From contig NZ_JAGJDY010000010.1 of assembly GCF_018100795.1 (NCBI RefSeq), forward strand, positions 168,820 through 232,819: a stretch of DNA of 64,000 nucleotides, given 5' to 3'. The notes under the pieces were generated by a model. That model had not been told where the DNA came from. It made no database searches and saw only the letters and a list, made by a program, of their open reading frames with translations. Within the stretch, counting starts at the first letter, position 1. Each line of letters opens with the position of its first letter. The translations under genes were made by a program, and so were the position numbers. The DNA is from Alteromonas sp. MMG017. Its GTDB lineage: Bacteria; Pseudomonadota; Gammaproteobacteria; Enterobacterales; Alteromonadaceae. This document shows positions 7,620-16,275 of the stretch, in pieces.

Positions 7620-10600
7620 CTAGTATTTCAAGCTAACGCCAGCGAATAAGCGAGGACCGTAATCGTTCACTTCACCTAGGTTACCTTGTACGTAGTAATC
7701 CTGTGATTTAGGCGCACTGAATAGGTTAATGGCTTCAAGTTTCACGCGAACATGCTCGTTAACTTTGTAAGACATACGCGCTTCCCATACACCTACTTCA
7801 TCTACATAACGTAAACGGGTACCGTTACTAGTGTAAGGTTGGAAGTACTCACTACGATACTTGTAGATAATAGCCGTATCTAAATCGCCAATTTGGTAGT
7901 AAACCTGAGTACTGAATACGTGCTCAGAGAAACCTGGTACCGAAGCTGGGTCAACAATACCTGCTGTTAACTGCGTGGTGTTACCGTCTACGTCAGTGAT
8001 AAAGGTGTCACCATACAAACTGTCTTCAAACTCGAAGTCTGTGTCTGCGTAGTTGTAGCCTATTTTAACACCGATGCCGTTGTCCCAACGGTAAGCGATT
8101 GACGCTTCTAAACCAAAAATGTCACTCTCATCATCGGTAGTTACAGAGTTGGTCACTGGAAGTGCAAACTCTTGACCATCAATCACGAAGTTTTCCAATA
8201 CTGTACGCTGTTGGAATCCACCTTGGAATTGCTTGTAGTATAAGCCAAACGCAAAGATTGAATCTTCGTTAGGATACCATTCGAAAGCAACATCATAGTT
8301 CCACGACATAAGCGGCTGTGTATCAGGGTTACCTGAACCGTTTACACCTACTAATAAATCGGCAAGTGACGTTGGCGCTAAGTCATCATCGGTTTGGAAC
8401 GTACGGCTGTAACCTAAATCAGATGGATCGGCACGTGACATACCACGGTATATACCACCACGAATAAGAATATCATCGCTATAGTCCACAACTAAGTTGA
8501 AGCTTGGAAGCACTTCAGTGTAGTCACCGCCACCTTCAATTCTTTCGAGAGAGTCGCCGCTCACTAAGCTAACAACACCTAGCTCGTCAGTAACAACGTC
8601 GAATGAGTTTCTAAAGCCTACAGAAGTCACTTCAGTATCAACAATACGTACACCAAAATTACCGCGAATGTACTTATCGAACATTTCAGTGTCGTAACTT
8701 GCCATTACGTAGGCAGAGTTAGTCTTCTCAGTGACGTCAATTGTACCGCTGTTTTCATATTCTACGTCTGGGTAACCGAACTCTCCGTTTTGAGAGGCAA
8801 CCACAGCTTGTGAGAAACATACGTTATCGTATGTAGCCCAAGAAGAACCGCCACCAATTACATTGCCGTCACTATCGACATTTGTAATGAGGTCGCCATC
8901 TGACACACCGTCTAAGAAGTCCGATTCAGGAAAGTCTTTCTGACAGCTCTGCAATAACTCAAGTGCATCTGCATTTGCAGTATCTAGCGTAAACTCGTTG
9001 CGTGAACCATTACCTTGGCTACCACCATATTGAATGAAGCTCAGTTCAGATGTTCTCAAGCCTGCTTGAACACTGGTGAACACATCGCCACTTAGTGCAT
9101 ATTCAAAATCTAAACGTGCAGACTTAATTTCGTTATCGCGTGTATTTTCTCTATCGATACGAGTACGAAGGCTATCTGTGTAGTTAGAAATATCAGTAAC
9201 ATCGAAGTCACTTACAGTGAAATGAGGAATATATTCGCCCATGTCCCAGCTAAAAGATTGTCTGTCAGCAGTTCTCGCACGGTTGGAGATTTGTAACTCT
9301 TCACGTGACGTTTTTGAGTAAGCCAAATCCAATTTAACCGTTAATGCATCAGTCGCGTAGTGCTCGATATTCAAGCCGTAACCACGGTAGTTCTCTTCAC
9401 GAGAAAATTGCTCGCCTGAAGATTCAATACGATCTTGCCCTTCCCAATGCAGAATACCACCCACATCGTTGGTCACCAATGTAGGACCAGTAAGCCCAGG
9501 AATAGCACGTTTTTGTAAGAAGATTAAATCGTGACGTGATTCTTGTTGCGTTCTATCCGACACCTGCGCATCAAAGTTAATATCCCAAGACTCAGAAGGT
9601 TGGAACTGAAGCGCTAAGAATAGTGCATCACGTTCATCAGACGTTTCATTTTGACGGTAACTACGGCTGCTTCCAGTCCATGCGTACGGCGTACCATCGC
9701 TAACCGCTTTGCCTGTTTCAGGGTCAATGGCCGTATCGTAGCCTTGGTTACTGCTGCCGCTAACTTGGTCTTCACAGTCACCTGCACTACTACGGTAGAA
9801 ACCTTCGTTAGTGTTAGTTGGGTCGTTCAAACACGCCCACAGTGAAGAACCTGTAGGGCTTGAACTTCTGTATTCTGCTTCTGGCTGACTGATATCTTGA
9901 CGTTGCAAACCAAAAGAAATACCTAACGCTTGGCCGTTATCAAATTCAAACTGGTCTACGTAACTAAAGGTTCCACGAAAACCTAGATCACCTTGAAGTG
10001 AGTTGTCTACGTTACCTTCGTCAGGATTGTAGTTAGTTTTAACTTCACCTTGAATACGTTGCTTGCCGTAATCTAGCGGCTGTACTGTTTCTAGTGAAAT
10101 AACACCGGCCACACCACCTTCAATCATAGAGGCGTCTTGGGTCTTATAAATAGCCACTTTCTTCACAAGCTCTGAAGGGAACTGTGAGAAGTTTACCGAA
10201 CGGTCACCACTACCATTTGTCGCCTCACGACCATTGATATGTGTAGCACTCAAAAACGGGCCAAGACCACGAATGGTAATTTCAGTAGCACCACCATTTT
10301 CACGGTGAGAAGCTGCACCAGTAATAGACTCTAGTGCTTCACCAATTGAAAGTGCAGGCAATTCACCAATATCTTCTGATGATAAACCATCAACAACCGT
10401 TGTTGATTCACGCTTAATAGCAATTTGGTCTTGAATTGTCTTTCGTGTACCAACTACGTCGATAACTTCGACGTCAGCCTGGTCTTCTTCAGTTACATTG
10501 GCTTCTTGAGCGTGAAGTGAAAATGCGCTGGTAGTGGCTACACTGGCAATAATTGCCGTACGTACCCACTTGGCCACAGGGCGAAGCGTGAATTCAGCAT

Positions 10601-10652
10601 TCTCCACGTTATCACCGCTCAAGGTTTTACTCTGTTGTATTTTCAACGACAT
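7620..10652 (-). CDS. TonB-dependent receptor, probable alginate oligosaccharide importer
   Basis: Outer-membrane active transporter of 1010 residues. An extended N-terminal region ends in a signal peptide (cleavage near AFSLHA-QEA, about residue 49). A TonB-box-like VEVIDVVG follows, then a plug domain (about 75-195) with TEITIRGLGPF and MIEGGVAGVISLETV. The 22-strand barrel ends RLFAGVSLKY. It belongs to the large polysaccharide-type receptors common in Alteromonadales. The gene starts 51 bp after the PL6-like lipoprotein and the two form one operon, so the pair probably binds and imports oligosaccharides made by the surface lyases. Substrate assignment rests on context. A GGAG ribosome-binding site precedes the ATG. 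Confidence 0.92.
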   Translation of the reverse strand: MSLKIQQSKTLSGDNVENAEFTLRPVAKWVRTAIIASVATTSAFSLHAQEANVTEEDQADVEVIDVVGTRKTIQDQIAIKRESTTVVDGLSSEDIGELPALSIGEALESITGAASHRENGGATEITIRGLGPFLSATHINGREATNGSGDRSVNFSQFPSELVKKVAIYKTQDASMIEGGVAGVISLETVQPLDYGKQRIQGEVKTNYNPDEGNVDNSLQGDLGFRGTFSYVDQFEFDNGQALGISFGLQRQDISQPEAEYRSSSPTGSSLWACLNDPTNTNEGFYRSSAGDCEDQVSGSSNQGYDTAIDPETGKAVSDGTPYAWTGSSRSYRQNETSDERDALFLALQFQPSESWDINFDAQVSDRTQQESRHDLIFLQKRAIPGLTGPTLVTNDVGGILHWEGQDRIESSGEQFSREENYRGYGLNIEHYATDALTVKLDLAYSKTSREELQISNRARTADRQSFSWDMGEYIPHFTVSDFDVTDISNYTDSLRTRIDRENTRDNEIKSARLDFEYALSGDVFTSVQAGLRTSELSFIQYGGSQGNGSRNEFTLDTANADALELLQSCQKDFPESDFLDGVSDGDLITNVDSDGNVIGGGSSWATYDNVCFSQAVVASQNGEFGYPDVEYENSGTIDVTEKTNSAYVMASYDTEMFDKYIRGNFGVRIVDTEVTSVGFRNSFDVVTDELGVVSLVSGDSLERIEGGGDYTEVLPSFNLVVDYSDDILIRGGIYRGMSRADPSDLGYSRTFQTDDDLAPTSLADLLVGVNGSGNPDTQPLMSWNYDVAFEWYPNEDSIFAFGLYYKQFQGGFQQRTVLENFVIDGQEFALPVTNSVTTDDESDIFGLEASIAYRWDNGIGVKIGYNYADTDFEFEDSLYGDTFITDVDGNTTQLTAGIVDPASVPGFSEHVFSTQVYYQIGDLDTAIIYKYRSEYFQPYTSNGTRLRYVDEVGVWEARMSYKVNEHVRVKLEAINLFSAPKSQDYYVQGNLGEVNDYGPRLFAGVSLKY

Positions 10653-10703
10653 TACGAGATCTCCGTTGTGTCTTTTAATGTGTATAGGGCTGTGTGTGTT
10701 GTG

Positions 10704-13421
10704 TTATTCATCGTCTGCTGTCCATGTAGAGCCTACGCCCACATCAGATGCTTGAATGTAGTAAAGGCCTTTCGCACCAGCAATTGCCTGCGCACCGCTT
10801 CCGTCTGTTTCGATAAGCGTGCTCTCAGCAACTACAAATTCAGGCACTTCTTTGCCATTCCCAGCAGGGTCTTGGTCAATGGCGCCATCGGTATCAAACT
10901 CGCCATTTCCATCGATATTTCTAATATCTACCCAGTCATCAGAGGTATCACCCGACATGTAGCTGTCGCTAAAACCAAAGTTGTTGGTGAGGGTTGATTC
11001 TGTGTGGTTGATTAAGTCGCAGTCGTATTCGAAGGAATGGTCACTGAAACCACCGTCGGCATTAAGGTATAAACCTTCAGTCGAAGCGTCATTGTTTAAG
11101 CCATTGGCAATTAAGTTCGCGTCAAAGTCGATAACGAAAAACTGGTTACTAAGGCCGTATAGTGTTGTGGTTTCCGCTAAATCATCACAATCATCAACAC
11201 CTGCTTTTGAACCAATTTCAGTACTAAAGACGATAGGTTGTAGCGAGTTAAGTACCGTGTTGTTAGTTACGGTAAGCGATAGGTCGCCAGAACCGTCTAA
11301 TACCGCTTGGTTACCAGAATTTGGAACGCCGCCGTCAGCTTGAGAGAATGGGTTTACCGTAAATACGATGCCGCCAGCCTCTTTGTTGCCAGAGCGAATA
11401 CCCGCAATATAGTTGTTGGTAATGGTGTGGCCTAATGGCGTTACAAGAACACCACTTGGTCTTTCGCTAGAGCTTGCAATATCGGTTGTACGGATAATGA
11501 TGTTATCGCTAACCGTATTAAACCCACCGTCTTCTAGTGAAATACCACCACTAGCATCAACGATAGTGTTGCCTTTAATAGTGGCACCTGAGGTTTGAAC
11601 TCGCATCAAGCGGCGGCCAGTAGTCACATTGTCAATCAAGTTATACTGAACCGTGAAGTTAGCCATGTCCGCTGAATCGTCGCCAGTAGTACTACCTAGG
11701 TTAAGCAGAAGAAGGCTAGAATTATCGAAGTTTTCATTCGGGCTTTCGCTAAACAAGTTGTATTGAATAATGTGGTCAGCACCAGAAGAAGCTAGTTTAA
11801 TAATAGAACCTTCTGCAGCCACTGAGCGGCCAGAGAAGGTGTTACGTTCAATAAGTGCGCCGCTACCTTTCACTACCATCCAATGGAAAGCGTCATCAGG
11901 GTAGTTCAATGAAGCTTGTTCATTACCCATGGTGTTTTGCGAGAAAACGAAGTTATCACCTTCAGAATAAATCATGGCTTCTTCGCCGCTATCACAAGTA
12001 GAGCCTGAAAGGGTATCGATATCGGTGAAGGTTAAGCCTGTTACCGCAGCGCCATCAGCCGAGCTTGCAACGTGAATACAAAAATCACCAGTAAAGGTAG
12101 GGGTTTCACCTTCAACCGCACGAAGTTCAATACCACTGGTTAATTCCAGCGCAGCCATACCTGTGTAGGTATTCGTATTTAAGCCGAGTACATCGCCATC
12201 AGCTAAGCTAACTAATGCAGATTCAAGCGCTGTAGCATCACCTACTACTTGGGTATAAACCACAGAATCTAACGCATCCGTTACTGTGTCAGTAAACGAA
12301 TCGTTATCGGTATAAGCTGCACTCACTGAAATAATCGCGCCTGCATAAGCAGTTGGCGTAAAAGTTTTAGCGTTTGAGTCGGCAATTTCAACACCATCAG
12401 CTGACCAGGTGTAAACAACGTTCGCTTCATCAATGCCGTTATTATCAGTGATTTCAGCCGTTAGTGTGGCACTGGCCAAGTAAGGCGCAGTACCCATAAT
12501 TTCGATACTACCCGCTTGGTCTACCGCAACGCTGGTAACTGGAATAGTGGGTGCAGATGTAATGTCTTCTTCAAAACCGTTGTCATCTACATAGGTGACT
12601 TTCACGGTGATCACTGTGCCAACCAATGAGGCACCTACCACGTAAGTACTGGCGGTTGCGCCATCAATGGCCGCATCATCAGCATACCACTGGTAAGAAA
12701 TATCACCTGTTGCACCGTCTTCATCAGCAATTTCGGCGGTAAGCGTATTGCCTACTGTCGGCGTACCTGTAATAACAACTGCACCCTCAGAGTTAACTCG
12801 TGCCACTACATCCGTTGCCGCTGAAGTGACAGATTCACTAAAACCACGATCATCTTCGAATGTGGCATTAGCAGTTATGACTGTGCCGAACTGAGCGTCG
12901 GTAAGTTCTAATTCTGCAGTAACTTCATCTTCTATTTGCGTATCGTCCGCGAACCATGCGTAAACGATAACCGCATTTTCAATTCCATTTTCGTCAGCAA
13001 CGGTGGCTGTTAACGTTGAACCTACAAGTGCGTCGCCACTCAGCGTAATTGTCGCATCTGACGCAATAGCCATTACATCGTCGGAAGGGTCACTGATGTG
13101 GGATTCATTAATGCCACCATCATCGGTATAAAGGCCTTGAACTGTAATTGGTGAACCAATCTGATCATCGGTGAGTGTGAATGATGAAGAGTTAGCGCCT
13201 TCAATAGCAACACCGTCGGCGTACCAGTAATAGGTTACGGTGTCAGAAATACCATCAGGATCGCTTACGGTCGCACTTAATGTTTCACCGCTTATTGCCG
13301 TCCCTGAAAGCACAATTGAACCCAATGTATTGGGATTGTTGTCTGAACTAACATCTGTACTAACGTTACAGCCTGTAATTGCTGCAGCAATGGCACAAAG
13401 TGCGAATGTTTTAAACTTCAT
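10704..13421 (-). CDS. PL6-like beta-helix lipoprotein with four Ig-like repeats, catalytic residues replaced
   Basis: 905-residue predicted outer-membrane lipoprotein. The longer frame opens at 13472, but the ATG at 13421 gives a clean signal peptide with lipobox AAITGC (Cys18) and a GGAG site, so I use it. Four repeats of about 90 residues fill 34-390, each with a YxWxADG/D-type core (YYWYADG, YAWFADD, YQWYADD, YTWSADG). A right-handed beta-helix of chondroitinase-B/PL6 type follows (about 395-760). Aligned with the neighbouring PL6 enzyme, the catalytic Lys and Arg (K267 and R288 there) fall on Q609 and E630 here, with the same spacing of 21. I infer a non-catalytic alginate-binding surface protein that serves the co-transcribed TonB receptor. 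A divergent active lyase is not excluded. Confidence 0.8.
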   Translation of the reverse strand: MKFKTFALCAIAAAITGCNVSTDVSSDNNPNTLGSIVLSGTAISGETLSATVSDPDGISDTVTYYWYADGVAIEGANSSSFTLTDDQIGSPITVQGLYTDDGGINESHISDPSDDVMAIASDATITLSGDALVGSTLTATVADENGIENAVIVYAWFADDTQIEDEVTAELELTDAQFGTVITANATFEDDRGFSESVTSAATDVVARVNSEGAVVITGTPTVGNTLTAEIADEDGATGDISYQWYADDAAIDGATASTYVVGASLVGTVITVKVTYVDDNGFEEDITSAPTIPVTSVAVDQAGSIEIMGTAPYLASATLTAEITDNNGIDEANVVYTWSADGVEIADSNAKTFTPTAYAGAIISVSAAYTDNDSFTDTVTDALDSVVYTQVVGDATALESALVSLADGDVLGLNTNTYTGMAALELTSGIELRAVEGETPTFTGDFCIHVASSADGAAVTGLTFTDIDTLSGSTCDSGEEAMIYSEGDNFVFSQNTMGNEQASLNYPDDAFHWMVVKGSGALIERNTFSGRSVAAEGSIIKLASSGADHIIQYNLFSESPNENFDNSSLLLLNLGSTTGDDSADMANFTVQYNLIDNVTTGRRLMRVQTSGATIKGNTIVDASGGISLEDGGFNTVSDNIIIRTTDIASSSERPSGVLVTPLGHTITNNYIAGIRSGNKEAGGIVFTVNPFSQADGGVPNSGNQAVLDGSGDLSLTVTNNTVLNSLQPIVFSTEIGSKAGVDDCDDLAETTTLYGLSNQFFVIDFDANLIANGLNNDASTEGLYLNADGGFSDHSFEYDCDLINHTESTLTNNFGFSDSYMSGDTSDDWVDIRNIDGNGEFDTDGAIDQDPAGNGKEVPEFVVAESTLIETDGSGAQAIAGAKGLYYIQASDVGVGSTWTADDE

Positions 13422-13857
13422 AATGGCTCTATTCTCCGAGTGATTGGTTTTGGTTATTAAGTAGCGAACCACACCATATTATTACCAAATTAAAGAGTTA
13501 TAGGTTACCAATTGAAATTACATTAAGACAACATTGTTAACCTGTCGGCACATATAACCACAATAAAATAACTTTTACCACCATTATCATGCCATTGCGA
13601 TAACATTTAATTCACAAAGATGTTTCTAGATCTTGCTGACAGGGCTAGCAACTTTTGACCAATGGTGAACACATTGTTATTACCAATTTATTTTTACGGT
13701 GAATGTTGGGTATAAAGCGTCAAGATACACTCGCGAAGAAGTACTAAAAGTAAGGCATGGTGCCATGTGGAGTAGAGTTAAGAAGAGTTGAATTGAGCAG
13801 AACGAAGTGAAAAAGGGACATCATTAGGGTTAATAATACGAGCTTGATTACCCCTTT
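13422..13857. other. intergenic control region of the PL6-like lipoprotein/TonB receptor operon
   Basis: No gene. It carries several TTACCAAT-type half-sites: TTACCAAAT at 13482, TTACCAATT at 13505, TTGACCAATG at 13655 and TTACCAATT at 13680. The element TGGCATGAT sits on the minus strand around 13587-13595, facing the lipoprotein gene. The far end near 13858 also receives the end of the PL6-MFS-PL7 operon. A weak stem (AAAGGG / CCCTTT with a long loop) lies there, but I do not call it a terminator. Confidence 0.5.
13587..13595 (-). promoter_or_regulatory. TGGYATGAY element in front of the lipoprotein/TonB receptor operon
   Basis: Read on the minus strand this is TGGCATGAT, followed by AATGG. 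It is about 170 bp upstream of the lipoprotein ATG and shares the 11-mer ATGGCATGATA with the region upstream of the dehydrogenase at 20529. Confidence 0.35.
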
Positions 13858-14859
13858 TTAATGTTGATTCTCTAGATGATAAAAGGTGGCTTGTACGTAA
13901 TCTTTATCCGAACCACTATTGTTTTGATTATAAACACCCGCTTTAAAATACATATACTGGTTGTTTTTGTTATAACCACTTTTGCTCATATCAAAGCTTT
14001 TGGTTAGGTTTGATTTACCCTCACGGATTAAGGTCACAAATAAGATGTCGTTTTGTACCGTAATCTTATAACTAAACTTTTCGTTAAGGGCTATCCCCTC
14101 TTCAGGATTTTCTAACGTATGAGAGCGACTTCCCACCATGTTGACCCATACATCATCGCCACCGTTAATTTCATGGGCAAAGTAGATTGAGCCGTTGTCA
14201 TTGCCAGGTAACTTGCGGAAATAGAGTCTAATGGGTTCGTCATCAGTCGCATGAATTTGCCCTATAATAACTCGACCAACTTTGTTCTTGTCTCCGGTAG
14301 TAGAAACGCGATTTACCGCAAGAGTTGCTTCTAGACTGCCTTCCACTGCTCCCGCTTTTCGCTTAACTGAACCGTGCGCCGAGCTAAACACCCAATTGTT
14401 CTTCGTGACACCTTTGGTCTTAAAACGTGTATTACCCCTGCGCAGCATTTCTCGTAATTCAGTTCGTGCGTACTTGGTATTTTTGGATGTTTTTGCCCCA
14501 GCATTAGGGCAGGCAAATACCATTCCCCCGTCTGTAGCTGTGTAAAAAAGCGGCTTCAATGAAAAACTATCGCTTAACGCTTTTTCATAAATGATGTCGG
14601 CTTTTAAATCTTTATTTAAATCGGTAGGGAGGCTAAGAGTCCAACTTAATAAATCAAAATTCTCATTGGGAGATTTTGAAGGGTCAAGTGAATTAAAATC
14701 ACCAAGCAACTCCCCTTGGGGAAGTGCTTGATGTGATTCAGGAAGTGTATGGGTAGCCGCCAAACTTTCAGCTAGTGAAGTATTAGCAGCCACGGTGTTC
14801 GCCAGTGTTAATGTAGTAAAAACTACACTGCCTATTAACACTTTTGCTATTGCCGCCAT
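13858..14859 (-). CDS. alginate lyase PL7, single-domain, secreted
   Basis: Endolytic-type alginate lyase of 333 residues. A signal peptide of about 25 residues (cleavage near NTVAA) has no lipobox, so it is periplasmic or released. The PL7 domain spans about 65-330 with RTELREM (R132-R136), QIH at 201-203 and YFKAGVYNQ near the C-terminus, all in canonical form. No accessory domain is present. It resembles the PL7 module of the lipoprotein at 5995, with shared runs such as DDEPIRLY and RKLPGN, so the two are probably diverged paralogues. It is the last gene of an operon PL6-MFS-PL7, 45 bp after the transporter. Confidence 0.94.
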   Translation of the reverse strand: MAAIAKVLIGSVVFTTLTLANTVAANTSLAESLAATHTLPESHQALPQGELLGDFNSLDPSKSPNENFDLLSWTLSLPTDLNKDLKADIIYEKALSDSFSLKPLFYTATDGGMVFACPNAGAKTSKNTKYARTELREMLRRGNTRFKTKGVTKNNWVFSSAHGSVKRKAGAVEGSLEATLAVNRVSTTGDKNKVGRVIIGQIHATDDEPIRLYFRKLPGNDNGSIYFAHEINGGDDVWVNMVGSRSHTLENPEEGIALNEKFSYKITVQNDILFVTLIREGKSNLTKSFDMSKSGYNKNNQYMYFKAGVYNQNNSGSDKDYVQATFYHLENQH

Positions 14860-14904
14860 AAACGCTACCTACCCTATTTACAAAGCCATAGAGCTAAGCG
14901 ATTA

Positions 14905-16200
14905 CTATCGCTTAGCTTCAACCGGTTCAATTTTAGGGCATAGAACCCAAATACTTAGTACAGCAACGATGGCAAGTGCCGCACCAATAACAAAGACCAC
15001 TGTGTAACTACCGTCAGCAGTTAACGAAGGTACTGCGTATATCAAAAGTCCTGCCGCTAGTTTGGCCGCCATACCCGCAAAGCCAGCCAATGTCCCCACC
15101 GACTTACCGCCGAATAAATCGCTAGGCAAGGTTTGTACGTTTCCAATTGCCGTTTGAAAGCCAAATAGAATAGTGGCCATAATTAATACAGCAGCAACTT
15201 CACTGTTCGGGTTAGATAACATCAACAATGCTGGCAACATGATTAAGCAACCCAGTGTAATCACTAACTTACGCGCTTTGTTTACTGACCAACCTGCTCC
15301 CAGTCTGTTTTGCGCAAGCAGTCCGCCGAACCAAGCACCTAACATGGCACCTACATAAGGAACCCAACCATAAATAGCCAAGCCCTTCACATCCATGGCA
15401 TAAACTTCTACCAAATAGGTGGGGATCCAAACAATAAATAGCCACCAAATAGGGTCGATTGCCGCAGTGGCGATAATCACGCCCCAGCTCTGTTTGTGTG
15501 ATAACAACTGCCCAGTGGTAGGCGTGTATTCAGCAATAGCGCTGCCATCGGCATTGGTCGCTTCGTTTCTTTGGCCGGTAAGGATGTACTCTCTTTCTTC
15601 ATCGGTGATCCAAGGGTGTGAGCCTGGTGGCGATTTAACCACAATGATCCAAGGAATAAGCCAAAGTAGACCGGTACAACCCACTATTACGAAGATGGCT
15701 TTCCAACTGAAAAATAAGGCAAGGTAAGCAATCAGAGGAATAGAAATAATGCCGCCAATGGCTGCACCAGAGTTAAATATACCTTGAGCTAAAGCACGCT
15801 CTTTAGTGGGAAACCACTCGGCGTTAGCTTTTGCTGCGCCTGGCCAGTTTCCTGCTTCTGAAACACCTAAGATGGCGCGGAACACACTGAAGGTTAATAT
15901 GCCTTGTGCAAAAGCATGCAGCACGGTAGCAATAGACCAAATACCAATAGAAAGAACAAAACCTATGCGTGTGCCTACCCAGTCAAACACCTTACCGAAT
16001 ATAGCTTGGCCGAAGGCATAGGAAAAAAGAAATACAATACTAATAATACCGTACACTTCTTTTAATTCGGCATCCGTTTTATTGGGGTAAATCTCCTTTC
16101 CCATAAACGGCCACAATACACTAAGCGATTGTCTATCTATGTAGTTAATCACTGTTGCCAGTGCAACCAGTGCAATTACCCACCATCTCAAATTCTTCAT
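14905..16200 (-). CDS. MFS transporter, hexuronate (ExuT-like, anion:cation symporter) family, copy 1
   Basis: Inner-membrane symporter of 431 residues with 12 predicted helices. The family-typical start RWWVIALVALATVINYIDRQ and the loop between helices 2 and 3 (GKVFDWVGTRIG) are present, as is the conserved region EAGNWPGAAKANAEWFPTKE. It probably imports unsaturated uronate, DEH or short alginate products. It is closely similar along its whole length to the second transporter at 22177, so the locus holds two paralogues. It sits 75 bp downstream of the PL6 lyase and 45 bp upstream of the PL7 lyase, in one operon. The exact substrate cannot be read from the sequence. Confidence 0.9.
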   Translation of the reverse strand: MKNLRWWVIALVALATVINYIDRQSLSVLWPFMGKEIYPNKTDAELKEVYGIISIVFLFSYAFGQAIFGKVFDWVGTRIGFVLSIGIWSIATVLHAFAQGILTFSVFRAILGVSEAGNWPGAAKANAEWFPTKERALAQGIFNSGAAIGGIISIPLIAYLALFFSWKAIFVIVGCTGLLWLIPWIIVVKSPPGSHPWITDEEREYILTGQRNEATNADGSAIAEYTPTTGQLLSHKQSWGVIIATAAIDPIWWLFIVWIPTYLVEVYAMDVKGLAIYGWVPYVGAMLGAWFGGLLAQNRLGAGWSVNKARKLVITLGCLIMLPALLMLSNPNSEVAAVLIMATILFGFQTAIGNVQTLPSDLFGGKSVGTLAGFAGMAAKLAAGLLIYAVPSLTADGSYTVVFVIGAALAIVAVLSIWVLCPKIEPVEAKR

Positions 16201-16275
16201 GTTACTACCTTACCTAATATTACTTTGTCGTCATTTTTATAAAACGTACTGTCTAAAGCGTTAGCCCGCAGGGTG

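Noticed and set aside
13422..13472. Longer N-terminus for the PL6-like lipoprotein (start at 13472)
   Set aside because: The extra 17 residues are polar and would precede a complete lipoprotein signal. The ATG at 13421 has a better placed ribosome-binding site.
13800..13857. Terminator after the PL6-MFS-PL7 operon
   Set aside because: AAAGGG/CCCTTT pairing needs a long loop and has mismatches; not a convincing hairpin.
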